A stretch of DNA of 59,096 nt from positions 1-59,096 of the forward strand of contig VXNM01000014.1 in NCBI GenBank assembly GCA_009840545.1, given 5' to 3'. Numbering within the stretch: the first letter of the stretch is position 1; the number at the start of each line of letters is the position of its first letter. The notes beneath the pieces were generated by a model. It did no database searches, had not been told where the DNA came from, and saw only the letters and a program-made list of their open reading frames with translations. Of this stretch, positions 36,653 to 47,490 are shown piece by piece. This DNA comes from Gammaproteobacteria bacterium. GTDB taxonomy: Bacteria; Pseudomonadota; Gammaproteobacteria; Pseudomonadales; Azotimanducaceae. Position numbers and translations under genes: made by a program.

Positions 36653-39600
36653 ATGCCCGATCCAGCCGATAGACACTCATCAGCGTCTAGCAACAATTCC
36701 GGAATCATCAATTGGTTTTGCCGCAATCCTGTAGCAGCTTATGTACTGCTTGTCGTAGTGTTCGCTTGTGGCCTCGTAGCAACTACCCAGCTCCACGTCG
36801 AGACTTTTCCAAATCATGATCCAAGAATTATCCGAATTACGGTTCCCTACCCAGGCGCCACACCGGTTGAAGTAGAGGAAGACATAGTTTGGCACATCGA
36901 GGAGAGTCTGATTGGTGCTGTCGGTGTTGCCCATAAAGTTGCGATCTCGGAACAGGATCTTGCAACAATCGATGTGGAAATCGACGATTCGGCGAATCCC
37001 ATTGACACTCTCAACAATGTGCGCACGGCAGTTGAGCGAGTCGAAGATTTTCCACCTCTCAACGCCGATCAACCAGAAGTAACCCAGCTCGAAGTTCAGC
37101 GCAATGTTTTGAAGATTGCGGTGAGTTCGGATTCGTTGAATCCCGTTGAACTTCGTGATGCCGCAGAGACTATAAGAAACAGTCTATTACTAGTTCCCGG
37201 AATTGCAATAGTTGAGCTTTTAGGTATTCCCGATCAGGAAATCCATGTGGAGATTAGCGAAGAAGTTCTTCGCAGACATGGTCTCTCGTTTCAGGACATC
37301 GTAAACGCAATCAGGTTTTCATCGGTAAATGTCACTGGTGGGGACTTGCGCACAAAATCGGGCGACATAGTCATGAGCACTCTCGCCAAGCGTGACTATG
37401 CCGAAGAGTTTGCGGATATACCAGTAATCTCTAAGCCTGACGGCTCAATAATTCGACTTGGTGAGCTTGCACGTCTTACCGATGGGCTCGTCGAACAGAG
37501 TATTTCAGCGACTCTGAACGGTTCGCCAACTATTTTCCTGCAAGTGAGGGTAGCTTCTGGAATTGCTTCGCAGGAAGCCAGTTCCAAGGTGCGACAGTTC
37601 ATCAGCAATTATCCCACGCCAAACGAAGTCCGACTATCCATCTGGGAAGACGAGTCTCTAGCAGTTGCGGACAGCATCAGCTTGGTTTTGCAAAACGGTG
37701 TCATCGGCTTGATTCTGGTCTTTCTGGTCTTGCTGCTAGTTTTCGACTTGCGAATTGCAATTTGGGTTGCACTTGGTGTTCCTGTTGTGTTTGTAGGATC
37801 CCTGATAGCGTTTCCCTTTCTCAGCCTTTCTATCAACGTCATTACGCTCTTTGCGTTCTTCATATTGATCGCACTAGTTGTCGACGATTCGATTATCGTG
37901 GCGGAAAGTATCGATACGGCACGCTCCGAGGGACTGACTGGCGAAACTGCGGCAGCAGCCGGCACCAAGCGAGTCCTTGCACCTATTGCTTTGGCCGGGC
38001 TGACAACCATGGCCGCTTTTGCCTCGCTGATTCCATTGCGTGGGGCGATCGGTCAGATGTTTTCGACGATCCCGTTCGTTGTCATTGTGGTGTTAGCACT
38101 CGCACTCTTGGAGTCCGCTTTCGTATTGCCGGGTCATCTATCGAAATCAAGACAGCACAAGACATGGCCACTGTCTTTGCTTCAGCAACGAGTACAGAAT
38201 GCTTTGCGCGGCCCCATCGAGACTCGAATTGTGCCGATGATCACATTCTCCGCGAGACGGCCGATGTGGCCACTTGCCACTGTCGTGATCTTGTTCCTTG
38301 TTACGTGTAGCCTCATTGCGTTCCAAGTTGTGCGCTACAGTCCAACACTTAATATCCTGGACGACACGATTGTTCAAGCCGATCTTGTTCTACCTGCAGA
38401 CGCACTCCCGCAAGATCTCCATATGACTGCTGATCTTGTAGCTGCAGCCGCTCGGGAGGTCGATCAACAAGTTGGTGGCAATGCCGTTGCGGGAATCGTG
38501 GTGACCACCGGAACGCATATACCGATAGATACCTATGAAGGCAATGACTATCGCAATTACTTCAGCAATGTTGCTTCGGTCCAATTGAAGCTCAACCCTG
38601 CTTCAGTTCGGACAGTGTCGGTAGAAGAATTTCGGTTCAGATGGCAACAAGAGCTCGACGGCGCAACACTAGCTGATTCCATTACTTTCCCTACCCGCAG
38701 CAACCGGCCGACAGAGCGAGTTTCCTATGCTTTGATTCATGCTGACCGCGCCGTCCTTGAGAGTGCAGTAGCCATGGTCGAGAGTGCATGGGAAGAACTG
38801 CCAGGCGTGGTCAGGATTGAAGATTCCTTGGATTCCGATAGCCGTAGACTGGATGTGCGGTTGAATGATACCGGTCATGCCGCGGGACTGTCTCCCGCTG
38901 CAGTAGCGACCCAACTGAGAAACGCCTTTTACGGGGCAGAGGCCCAACGCATTCAGCGAGGTAGAGAGGAAATTCTGGTTATGGTTCGATATCCAGGAAA
39001 TCGTCGCGCCAGCTTTGCAGAACTGCAAAACGAACGCATCTATCTGCCCAATAGCCGTCGACAGTCGCCTCTCTATACCGTCGCGGAGATTCAGGAAACC
39101 AAGACCCCATCCAAGAGAATTCGTATCGATGGTCAAAATGCGGCTGTTGTTACCGCCCATCTCGATTTGGGCGCATCCCAGTTGGGCGATGTTGCCCAAC
39201 ACACCGATGCCGAAGTGCTGCCGGCGTTGTTGAATCGCTATAGCAACCTGCAAGTACGTCGCCATGGAATGTCGAAAGAGCTACAACGAGTGGGGAATAC
39301 ACTCCTGATCTCGGTCCCAATTGCAATTCTCTTCATTTACGGCTTGATCGCATCGTTTCTTCGGAGCTTTATTCAACCATTGCTGGCATTGGCCGGGGTA
39401 CCAATGGCATTTGTAGGGGCTGTTGCCGGACACTGGATTCTGGGTTATGAGTTAACCCTTATTTCAATCTTCGGGCTAATCGCTGTATCTGGCGTCGTCG
39501 TCAATGACACGATATTGCTCATGCACCGCTACAACGTGATTCGTAGGGAAGGCGATATTCCCGAAATAGCAGCTATTTCAGCCGCAGCACAACAACGAGC

Positions 39601-39817
39601 ACGCGCAATTTTGATAACGAGTTTCACGACTGTTATTGCGCTGCTCCCTATCCTGTTCAGTGATGCGGAATCCATTCAGTTTCTGATACCGCTAGTGGTC
39701 AGTTTGACGTTTGGACTGATTTTTGCTGGCATTGGACTGCTCTTCTTTCTGCCTTCGGTACTAATGATGTCAGAACTAGTGAAAGGCAGATTGGCAGCGA
39801 TCCGATTTCGACGCTGA
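36653..39817 (+). CDS. RND efflux permease, first of a tandem pair
   Basis: Proton-driven inner-membrane exporter of the HAE/RND family, 1054 aa, close to AcrB length (1049). ATG at 36653 with TAGGA upstream. Twelve membrane segments and two large periplasmic loops are expected. The proton-relay Asp411-Asp412 are present in TM4 (VVDDSIIVAES). The first periplasmic motif (VPYPGATPVEVEEDI) is intact. In TM10 the usual AcrB lysine is replaced by Asn (SGVVVNDTILL), as is common in this subgroup. It follows the adaptor by 56 nt and precedes a second permease by 10 nt, suggesting co-assembly or a heteromeric pump, as in MdtBC. Substrate unknown. Confidence 0.93.
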   Translation: MPDPADRHSSASSNNSGIINWFCRNPVAAYVLLVVVFACGLVATTQLHVETFPNHDPRIIRITVPYPGATPVEVEEDIVWHIEESLIGAVGVAHKVAISEQDLATIDVEIDDSANPIDTLNNVRTAVERVEDFPPLNADQPEVTQLEVQRNVLKIAVSSDSLNPVELRDAAETIRNSLLLVPGIAIVELLGIPDQEIHVEISEEVLRRHGLSFQDIVNAIRFSSVNVTGGDLRTKSGDIVMSTLAKRDYAEEFADIPVISKPDGSIIRLGELARLTDGLVEQSISATLNGSPTIFLQVRVASGIASQEASSKVRQFISNYPTPNEVRLSIWEDESLAVADSISLVLQNGVIGLILVFLVLLLVFDLRIAIWVALGVPVVFVGSLIAFPFLSLSINVITLFAFFILIALVVDDSIIVAESIDTARSEGLTGETAAAAGTKRVLAPIALAGLTTMAAFASLIPLRGAIGQMFSTIPFVVIVVLALALLESAFVLPGHLSKSRQHKTWPLSLLQQRVQNALRGPIETRIVPMITFSARRPMWPLATVVILFLVTCSLIAFQVVRYSPTLNILDDTIVQADLVLPADALPQDLHMTADLVAAAAREVDQQVGGNAVAGIVVTTGTHIPIDTYEGNDYRNYFSNVASVQLKLNPASVRTVSVEEFRFRWQQELDGATLADSITFPTRSNRPTERVSYALIHADRAVLESAVAMVESAWEELPGVVRIEDSLDSDSRRLDVRLNDTGHAAGLSPAAVATQLRNAFYGAEAQRIQRGREEILVMVRYPGNRRASFAELQNERIYLPNSRRQSPLYTVAEIQETKTPSKRIRIDGQNAAVVTAHLDLGASQLGDVAQHTDAEVLPALLNRYSNLQVRRHGMSKELQRVGNTLLISVPIAILFIYGLIASFLRSFIQPLLALAGVPMAFVGAVAGHWILGYELTLISIFGLIAVSGVVVNDTILLMHRYNVIRREGDIPEIAAISAAAQQRARAILITSFTTVIALLPILFSDAESIQFLIPLVVSLTFGLIFAGIGLLFFLPSVLMMSELVKGRLAAIRFRR

Positions 39818-39827
39818 GCTCGAATAG

Positions 39828-42800
39828 GTGGCACGTTCTGTTGGTAGTCAAGTGAACGACGCACAAAAGACCTTAGCTATGCCGAGATCCTTGTTTGAGT
39901 ACATGGCGACAAACCACATCGCCGTTTGGCTCACTACCGCGCTATTACTGGGTTTTGGACTATATGCGTTGTTGACCATAACTATAGAACGATATCCAAC
40001 TCTGGATTTTCGAACGGTCCTCGTAACAGTACCGTACGATGGAGCAACTCCGCGAGAAGTTGAAGAAGACGTCATTCGCAAAATCGAGGAGAGCCTCGTA
40101 GGTGTAGACGGAGTCGAACGGATTATTTCTGACTCCTGGGAGGGTCTGGGTGAGGTAACCATCGAGTTTATGCAATGGCAGGACATGACTGCACGACTCG
40201 AGGAAGTAAGAACCGCAATTGAAGGAATTGAAGATTTTCCACCCCTCGGCGCGGATGAAGTCGAGATAGTCAAACACGAAGTCATGCGAGGAGTGATGTC
40301 GCTCGTAATTACTTCAGATACTTCTACAGAGGACGAACTGAGACTTGCCGCGGACGAATTGCGCCAAGAGTTGCTATTGCTGCCCCGTGTGGCGTTTGTT
40401 GACTTGTTGGGAGCCCGAGAGCGAGAAATCCGAATTGCTCTTGATGAAACCCGCTTGCGCAGGCATCAGCTCAACATTGGTGAAGTGGTATCACGGATCC
40501 GCAGTTCGTCTGTGAATTTGTCAGGAGGTCCCCTCGGAACGGATTCGGGAACCACAGTAATCAGCACTCTGGAGAAACATTACACCGCGAAAGAGTTTGC
40601 AGACATCGTAGTCATGGCCAAACATGATGGTTCGATTGTTCGTCTGGGAGACATAGGCACCTTGCAAGATGGTTTTGCAGAAGATCCGTTGCTAAACATT
40701 GTCGACGGCGCTTCTGCAGTGTTTGTAGAAATCAGCTCTCCGAGTGGAATCAATCCGCAAAGGGTGAGAGAAGAAGTCGAAGCCAGACTGACAACCTATG
40801 AATTGCCGCCTGGCATGAAGCTGGACACATGGTTGGACAGAGTTGTTGCTGTCAAGAAACCACTGACGGCCGTTGCCGGGAGTGCAATTACTGGAATAGC
40901 TCTTGTTTTCATCACACTCATATTGCTGCTTGACCTGCGTATTGGTAGCTGGGTAGCCATCGGAATACCAACTGCAATCATCGGATCGTTCATTCTCCTG
41001 GTTCCTCTGGGACAAACCCTACACATCATGTCTGTAATCGGCTTTGCCATCGTTGTTGGCATAGTTGTGGACGATGCAATCGTCGTTGCTGAGAACATTG
41101 CCCGCTATCGGGATAGTGGCATGCCCGCACAGCAGGCGTCAATCAAGGGCGCACGGGAGGTGATGGCACCGGTTGTTGTAGGAGTGCTCACAACTGTGCT
41201 CATGTTTGCGATTCTGATTCCGCTCGACGGTGCATTGGGACAAATGTTCTCTACCATCGGCATCCTAGTTTTCGCTGTCCTTATGTTTTCTCTCCTAGAT
41301 GCCTTCTTTCTATTGCCCGCACATGTATCCGGAAGCGGACAATTGGCATTGTGGCCACTCTCGCAACTTCAAAGCACCACAAAGAAAGGTTTCGATGGGT
41401 TTATAGAAACGAAAATGGCTCCAGCGATCAAATTTTCGATCGAACGGCCAATCACGATTATTTTGGTATTTGCCGTCATTGCAGCAATTGCCGTTGCCCT
41501 GTTTATGTCAGATGTACTTCGCTTCAACAGCACCGGCAATCGATTGGATGAGCAGCAACTGCAGCTTGACTTGACGTTGAATCCCGGATCCACTTTCGAA
41601 GACTCTCTAGAAGCCGCAGAGCAAATTGTTGAGGCGGCTAGAGAAGCCAATCTCATCACAGGCGGAACGGCAGTCAATTCAATCAACACCATAGTGGGAC
41701 AACATAGGCCCATGGAAACGACGACTGGATTGTCGGAGGCGAAGCCTGGTACCAATCTTGCCAGCGTGCAACTCAGGTTGAACACTTTGCCGGATCGTGA
41801 AGTTTCAGTCGCGGAGCTACGAAACGTCTGGCTGGAATCGATTGGCTCGATACGAGGAGCTGAAGAGATCACATTTCCGCAACCGACCGGATATTCCTCC
41901 GCTGGCATTGGACTGGTACTGCAGCACCCAGACGATGAACAACTGCTTGCCGCGGCGTCCGAACTCAAACAGCGCTTGACCGAGCATGAACCAATCTATG
42001 AAATTAGGGATACTCTCGAACAGGGCATGCTTCGATATGAAGTACATCTCACGGACCTGGGAATTGCATCTGGTCTGACCTCCGCATTGTTGGCAATACA
42101 ACTTCGAAATCGTTTTTTTGGATTGGAAGCTCAACGATTCATTCGGAATCAGGACGAATTGAAGGTCATGGCCAGTTATCCGTTTGAAAGACGCTTACGC
42201 CAGGCGGACCTTCGAGATGAACGAATCAATTTGCCCAATGGACGACTAGCCGCTTTCACCGATGTTGCCACCGTTCGAGAAACTCAGGACTTGGCGCAAC
42301 GCCAACGAGTGAACGGACTACCTTCCGTTTCAATAACTAGTAACTTTAATGTCTCTGCGACAAGTACCAGGGAACTCGGGGGCCTAATCCTCGGAAAATG
42401 GTTCTCGGAGCTGCAACAAACCTATCCCGGACTTCGATTCTTGCCTGACGGAACGACACGTGATACGCGAAAAATTCTAAATATGCTCTCGATTACGTTT
42501 CCCGCAGCGATCTTGCTAATGTTTGGGCTAATCGCGATTCAACTCCGAAGTATTTTGCTGCCCTTGTACATGATGGTTGCCATTCCAATGACAATCGCGG
42601 GAGTCTTTTGCCTTCATGTCTTGCTTGGCTACGACTTTAGCCTGACCTCGATTTTCGGAACAGTAGCTGTCACCGGAATAGTGGTTAACGATGGCTTAGT
42701 TTTTCTGGACATGTACAACAGAATTCGGCGAGATGATCCGACGATGAGAGTCGAAGCTGCCATATTGCAAGCTGCGAGGATTAGGGCGCGCCCTATTCTT

Positions 42801-43001
42801 CTCACAACAATTACGACGATTGTTGGGCTACTACCATTGCTCTACAACAGGGCAGAATCCGTTGAACCTTTCCTGAACATCGTTGTCAGCCTCGTCGGTG
42901 GGCTATCCCTTGCTGGTATAAGCCTACTCACACTCATGCCAGCGGTCATGGTGCTGATCGAACGCTGGATCGCACCCTCTCTACCCCAGACTAGTAACTG
43001 A
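39828..43001 (+). CDS. RND efflux permease, second of a tandem pair
   Basis: Second RND exporter, 1057 aa from a GTG at 39828; an ATG at 39879 (MPRSLFEYM) is an alternative start and gives a more typical N-terminus. Family features: VPYDGATPREVEEDVI, the TM4 proton pair Asp415-Asp416 (VVDDAIVVAEN; numbering from the GTG) and TM10 TGIVVNDGLVF, with Asn in place of the AcrB lysine. It is clearly related to the first permease but well diverged, so the pair is an old duplication, consistent with a heterotrimer. Its last 11 nt overlap the convergent TonB receptor. No outer-membrane channel gene follows, so one encoded elsewhere must be used. Confidence 0.92.
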   Translation: MARSVGSQVNDAQKTLAMPRSLFEYMATNHIAVWLTTALLLGFGLYALLTITIERYPTLDFRTVLVTVPYDGATPREVEEDVIRKIEESLVGVDGVERIISDSWEGLGEVTIEFMQWQDMTARLEEVRTAIEGIEDFPPLGADEVEIVKHEVMRGVMSLVITSDTSTEDELRLAADELRQELLLLPRVAFVDLLGAREREIRIALDETRLRRHQLNIGEVVSRIRSSSVNLSGGPLGTDSGTTVISTLEKHYTAKEFADIVVMAKHDGSIVRLGDIGTLQDGFAEDPLLNIVDGASAVFVEISSPSGINPQRVREEVEARLTTYELPPGMKLDTWLDRVVAVKKPLTAVAGSAITGIALVFITLILLLDLRIGSWVAIGIPTAIIGSFILLVPLGQTLHIMSVIGFAIVVGIVVDDAIVVAENIARYRDSGMPAQQASIKGAREVMAPVVVGVLTTVLMFAILIPLDGALGQMFSTIGILVFAVLMFSLLDAFFLLPAHVSGSGQLALWPLSQLQSTTKKGFDGFIETKMAPAIKFSIERPITIILVFAVIAAIAVALFMSDVLRFNSTGNRLDEQQLQLDLTLNPGSTFEDSLEAAEQIVEAAREANLITGGTAVNSINTIVGQHRPMETTTGLSEAKPGTNLASVQLRLNTLPDREVSVAELRNVWLESIGSIRGAEEITFPQPTGYSSAGIGLVLQHPDDEQLLAAASELKQRLTEHEPIYEIRDTLEQGMLRYEVHLTDLGIASGLTSALLAIQLRNRFFGLEAQRFIRNQDELKVMASYPFERRLRQADLRDERINLPNGRLAAFTDVATVRETQDLAQRQRVNGLPSVSITSNFNVSATSTRELGGLILGKWFSELQQTYPGLRFLPDGTTRDTRKILNMLSITFPAAILLMFGLIAIQLRSILLPLYMMVAIPMTIAGVFCLHVLLGYDFSLTSIFGTVAVTGIVVNDGLVFLDMYNRIRRDDPTMRVEAAILQAARIRARPILLTTITTIVGLLPLLYNRAESVEPFLNIVVSLVGGLSLAGISLLTLMPAVMVLIERWIAPSLPQTSN

Positions 43002-45192
43002 GTCGCAATTCCAGTCCCAAAGTCCGTGGAGGTTCGTAGATGGCCACGGGAAAGATGGATGTGCGCTGGTTTATTCTCGGTGCGGATTTGTCAGAAAGGT
43101 TCCGTCCAAATAGTGAAATGCTGCCATTCGTTCCCCATACAAAGGTAATTGATCCATTGAACAAGGTTGTTGTCGGTCGATAGTAGATTTCTTCGTTACT
43201 TTCTCCCGATGTGTTGTAACGAGACTGAAATCGTGCATCGAGAGAGTATTCCACCGTATTGCGCCCCAATTCAGTGCTGTAGCTAATTGCGCCATATGCG
43301 GTCACTTTAGGTGCCATAAAAATGTCCAAATGTGAATTGTCTGTAGCAATTCCGTCATTGTTCAGATCAACGGTGAAGTCTTCCCATGCCGCACCTAGCA
43401 TGCCAATGGAGAAATCCAGATTGAGACTTGATGTGATCAACCATGTGGAATCAAGCTCAAGTCCGCTAAAGCTTACGTCGCCAAGGTTTTCATGTATGGG
43501 TTCGGTACCCCTTCCGGTGGAATTTGTGCGACGCACCCATCCGACTAATTCCTCATAGTCCGCAGTGAAAACAGCACCGGAAAGGCGCACTTGATTCCCA
43601 AACAGATTAGCCTTAACGCCTGCTTCGTGATTCCTGACATATTCGGCATCATACGGTCCGACATTTTCCGCCACTGTTGCTCTGCTGGTGAATCCGCCTG
43701 CCTTGTATCCCGTGGAAACAGTCACGTACCACATTAACGAATCGCTAGATTCATACTTTGCTCCCAATTTCCAGGTCGGTTGATCCCAAGTCGTAGTGTT
43801 TTCCAGGATGATAGGAGGCCGTTGTGGTGCCGGTGGCGGTAGACCGTAGTTGCCAACATTTGCGGACTTCGTATCGTTGGTGAGTCTTGCTCCAGCCACC
43901 AAGCTGATCCGTTCGTTTACATGAAAATCGGTCTGGGCGAATGCTGCAAAGCTATCGGTATCCTGTTTTGCAATGGTTGTAAGAACTGAATCTTCGAATT
44001 CCAATGTCGCTGAAAAAGGTGGGCCGATATTTTGGTAAAACAACCTTAGAGACTTCTCCCAAAATGCGAATACACCTACAACATACTCCCAGCGATCACT
44101 GTAGGCTTCGTGAAATCTTATTTCCAGACTCTCTTGTGAGTGGTCGATATCAAAACCGATGTTCACCCTAAGATTGGGATTGCGCCCCGGCGCCGGAGGA
44201 TACGTCCCTGCGCGTCCATCAAGGTCCGTATATAGCAGGAAATCACTATCGTGTGAATTCGCCGCGATTGATATTGTTCCAGCCTCCAGATCGATGTCTG
44301 ACAACAAAGTAAGTCCAGCTTCTTTTGAGTTGTTGAATCCGTCTACATCCAGATCTATCAGATGGACGTCTCCGTCCAGGCGGCCTAAGGGATCTTGAAC
44401 AAGGTTTGATTTAGGTATCCCGTACATTTCCTCATCGACCTGGTAGTAAGTCAATGTGGTTTCGACATTGGTCAGGCTGTGCCCAATTTTCAGGCGAAGC
44501 GAGTTTGAATCTTGTGAACCTAGTTGATTGCCATTGAATGCGTTGGTTACATGCCCATCGTATTGCCGTTGTGAAATCGTAAGGCGAGCTCGCACCGAAT
44601 CGTTCATCATTTGACCCGAATCAGCCGATAGCACAAATTTGCCGAGTCCATATTCTCCCAGTGCGACTCTCGCAGTTACACCGGCGTCAGAGCCAGCATC
44701 CCTGGTGATGATGTTGACCGTACCTGCGAGACTATTGCGGCCAAAGAGAGTCCCCTGTGGACCACGGAGCACTTCAATCCTTTCTATATCTATCTGGTCA
44801 TGACCCAATCCTGTTATTCGGGCGTGGGGAATTCCGTCGATCAATACTTGTGTCTTCTGGTCAGCAAATGGGTCGGTATCGAAAAATCCAATCCCCCTAG
44901 TGGAGATGTTTGCGGAATTGGGAACAAATGCCATTGATTGGAAGATCACATTAGGAGTCATGCCGTTCAAATCGGAAATATTGTTCGCCCCCGCCTCCTC
45001 AATGAAGGAACCTGCAATTACTGATACGGAAATAGGGACGTCCTGCGCATTCTGTTCCACTTTTTGTGCGGTAACGATTACCTCTTCAAGGCCTTCGTTC
45101 TCGTCAGCCAACGCCGGTGCGAAGAAAAGCCACGCAAGGACCACGAGCGCGGAGTTAAAAACCGTATGTTCAGTGCAATTCAGTAATTTCAT
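42991..45192 (-). CDS. TonB-dependent receptor
   Basis: Outer-membrane importer, 733 aa. The ATG at 45192 opens a signal peptide (about 1-29, ALVVLAWLFFAPALA/DE); a 7-residue longer frame is less likely and ribosome sites are weak for both. TonB box EEVIVTAQ near residue 35. The plug follows (TRGIGFFDTDPFADQKTQVLIDGIP, then IERIEVLRGPQGTLFGRNSLAGTVNIITRD, the classic signature). The barrel ends with GLELRLSY and a terminal aromatic. The RNSLAGTVNI pattern is common in receptors of Proteobacteria that use diverse small molecules. It overlaps the RND operon tail by 11 nt in convergent orientation. Substrate unknown. Confidence 0.94.
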   Translation of the reverse strand: MKLLNCTEHTVFNSALVVLAWLFFAPALADENEGLEEVIVTAQKVEQNAQDVPISVSVIAGSFIEEAGANNISDLNGMTPNVIFQSMAFVPNSANISTRGIGFFDTDPFADQKTQVLIDGIPHARITGLGHDQIDIERIEVLRGPQGTLFGRNSLAGTVNIITRDAGSDAGVTARVALGEYGLGKFVLSADSGQMMNDSVRARLTISQRQYDGHVTNAFNGNQLGSQDSNSLRLKIGHSLTNVETTLTYYQVDEEMYGIPKSNLVQDPLGRLDGDVHLIDLDVDGFNNSKEAGLTLLSDIDLEAGTISIAANSHDSDFLLYTDLDGRAGTYPPAPGRNPNLRVNIGFDIDHSQESLEIRFHEAYSDRWEYVVGVFAFWEKSLRLFYQNIGPPFSATLEFEDSVLTTIAKQDTDSFAAFAQTDFHVNERISLVAGARLTNDTKSANVGNYGLPPPAPQRPPIILENTTTWDQPTWKLGAKYESSDSLMWYVTVSTGYKAGGFTSRATVAENVGPYDAEYVRNHEAGVKANLFGNQVRLSGAVFTADYEELVGWVRRTNSTGRGTEPIHENLGDVSFSGLELDSTWLITSSLNLDFSIGMLGAAWEDFTVDLNNDGIATDNSHLDIFMAPKVTAYGAISYSTELGRNTVEYSLDARFQSRYNTSGESNEEIYYRPTTTLFNGSITFVWGTNGSISLFGRNLSDKSAPRINQRTSIFPVAIYEPPRTLGLELRLSY

Positions 45193-45549
45193 AGTGTTGA
45201 TTCGTCGCCTCAATTAGTTTCATCGCTAGCGTATGCTCCAATTTGCAGCCAATTTTATGAACTGAATGCACTTAACGCTTCAGTTGGACAATGTTTTTGC
45301 CTCTTGTGGCATTCACACCGGGGTCAAGGTTCGAGAGCTCAATGGAATTGAAGAATGGGGACCAAGCGACCACTGCCACATACAGATAGAAGTAGGATGA
45401 GCCACTTGTTACAGTATGGCAATACCTTGGTGCGGTAAGAATCGTCGGTATGCCAGCGGCATAATTGGCCCCAATAAAAATTAGGGGTTCCATTGAAGCT
45501 AGCTATCTGCCACAACCATGCACGATTGAGGTTCTTGCCTGTTGGCGAG
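45193..45549 (-). other. upstream region of the TonB receptor
   Basis: A 357-nt gap that should hold the receptor promoter. A minus-strand 73-codon ATG frame (45272-45493) reads with a natural residue mix but resembles no known protein and has no ribosome site. No clear operator was found. Confidence 0.35.
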
Positions 45550-47490
45550 CTAGCGCTGGATGGTTTGCAATTCGGGAACGACGCTTGATGCGTCTCTTCC
45601 GCCTAGTTGTTCAGTCGCGAACTTCTTTTGTTCGTTGTTCAGAATGTCCCTTGCATTGTCCCTTACAATCAGAGCGGCAGCAGCTGAAGCCCTGATCTCC
45701 GGATCTGAAATGTTGCTCAACGAATCGTGCAGTCCCGTTGCGTCGAAATCTACCCATCTCCACAAAGTTGATGCCAGGTATTTTTCGCGATCGCGGCCTC
45801 TTAGGTCACTTGCAAGTTCAACGGCCTCAACGCCACGGGATGCGCGTACCATTGCAAGCCCCACCGCGGCATAGGAGTTTTGTCTTGTGATGCCCTCCCG
45901 AGTTTGTTGCAACATTTCTCTGGCAAGCGGCAAGTTGCTCTGCGCTATGTGGTAGACGACTGCCTGCTCTGGACCAATCTGGTTTTCTTCAATCGGTTGC
46001 TCGAGTGCGCGTTGGAGGGCCAGTTCAGGATTCCTGTAGGCTAGTTGCTTCAGTACTCTCGGTATGTGGATGTGGCGAAGTTCTGGATATCCTCTTTGCT
46101 CAAGAACCCAGTTGAGAGCCTCATTTGGATCGCGCTTCGACCAGCCGTTAACCACACTGGAGAGCAGTCGATGCCGTCCACCTTCGAATTCTCTTCTGTT
46201 CATGACCCAAGCCAATGCCGCCTGAGGGTCCTGTTCTGCCCAAGTTGCAATGACCCTCGATACCAGACTCGTCGTGTTAGCACCCGGGCTCAGGTCTTGC
46301 GTCAACAAGATGGCTTCTCGAGGGTCGTTTTGCGCAATTGCGTCTAGAGCATCCCTGCGAGCCACAGCTTGCAGATTTTGCGGGATCCGGTCAATTTCGT
46401 CCAGCAATGTGCGAGGTTCCCTGTTTGCCCAGGTATGAAGTACCACCTGCTGCAATCGGTTGCGCAGCGTGTAGGACTCTATGTTGTTCGTCGCGCCAAG
46501 AGCGGATTTCGGGTCTCTTGATGACCAATACCCCACAACAGAGGACAGCAGTTGTTTGTCTGGATCGTTCTCTAGCTCCAAGGACTTCGCAAAAATGTCC
46601 TCCATGTCCAAGAACTGGCTTGCCGAAATAAGCTCAGAGGTCAAGACTTGCTCCCGTACTTGTACATTTTCTAGGTCCCCGCTGATTTCGTCGATGGCTT
46701 CGAATCCACTTTGTCTAATCCAGGAAAGACCCGAGATTACGAGAGTTCGAATGTGATCGCTGTCAAATGTACCCTCGCGCAACGCTTCGTTCCATCGCTT
46801 GTCGGGGTCCCTCTCTTGAATCTCGGTATATCGCACCCCCGAAGCAACTCCAGTTAAAGGTTCTGCATGGGCAAGTTCACGCTCGATTTCTACGCGTTGC
46901 TCATCGGACAATTCAGGCCCTCGCGCCAGGATTGCCGTCAAGGCTCCCTCTCTAGCCGCACCGCCAAGAGACTTCGCACGCTCAATGGCATCTGCCAAGT
47001 TGCTTTTCGCCCATTGGTGGAATAGAAACTGAACCAACGGTGTGGGGAAAGTGTCTGCATGAGATAGGGTGAACTCAGGATCGATCTCGTACAGCCGTTC
47101 CACAATGACCCTTTGCGTTTCAAATTGAATTTGAGCCGGAACGCTGTCGGCCCGCTTGATCAGCTCAAGCAATTGGGCTTCATCAAAGTCGAGGACAAAG
47201 TTGTAGAGGAACAAGTTTCTGGAGAACCCGCTTTCTATACGAGCAATCTCTTCGAAAGTCTCTGCAGTTGTTGCGTCGAGATCAGGCGATGCTGACTCCA
47301 GCCCAGCTGAATCACTAGATTCAGCGCGAATGGAATCTGCTGTTATATCCTGCTCATATCCGTCCGAGCCTGTGGTTGCTGGACTCCACAGGGACCACGC
47401 AACCCACAATCCAGCGCATGCCACCACGCCCAATACGAAAGCAATACCATGGGATAGGAATCCAAGCTGTTTGTTGGCAGAGGATTTCAC
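45550..47490 (-). CDS. membrane-anchored helical-repeat protein, paralog A
   Basis: Uncharacterised protein, 646 aa, from a GTG at 47490 without a clear ribosome site. One N-terminal membrane segment (about 11-35) is followed by an acidic stretch, then helical repeats of about 35 residues carrying the motif W-(A/S)-x-x-D-P-x-x-A-L (for example WAEQDPQAALAW, WSKRDPNEALNW, WANREPRTLL). The pattern is of TPR- or HEAT-like solenoids, normally protein-binding surfaces. It is one of three related genes here (with 49892-51670 and 51739-53547) and reads in the same direction. Location is likely the periplasmic face, from the single N-terminal anchor. The family is unnamed to me; the role is unknown. 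Confidence 0.75.
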   Translation of the reverse strand: MKSSANKQLGFLSHGIAFVLGVVACAGLWVAWSLWSPATTGSDGYEQDITADSIRAESSDSAGLESASPDLDATTAETFEEIARIESGFSRNLFLYNFVLDFDEAQLLELIKRADSVPAQIQFETQRVIVERLYEIDPEFTLSHADTFPTPLVQFLFHQWAKSNLADAIERAKSLGGAAREGALTAILARGPELSDEQRVEIERELAHAEPLTGVASGVRYTEIQERDPDKRWNEALREGTFDSDHIRTLVISGLSWIRQSGFEAIDEISGDLENVQVREQVLTSELISASQFLDMEDIFAKSLELENDPDKQLLSSVVGYWSSRDPKSALGATNNIESYTLRNRLQQVVLHTWANREPRTLLDEIDRIPQNLQAVARRDALDAIAQNDPREAILLTQDLSPGANTTSLVSRVIATWAEQDPQAALAWVMNRREFEGGRHRLLSSVVNGWSKRDPNEALNWVLEQRGYPELRHIHIPRVLKQLAYRNPELALQRALEQPIEENQIGPEQAVVYHIAQSNLPLAREMLQQTREGITRQNSYAAVGLAMVRASRGVEAVELASDLRGRDREKYLASTLWRWVDFDATGLHDSLSNISDPEIRASAAAALIVRDNARDILNNEQKKFATEQLGGRDASSVVPELQTIQR

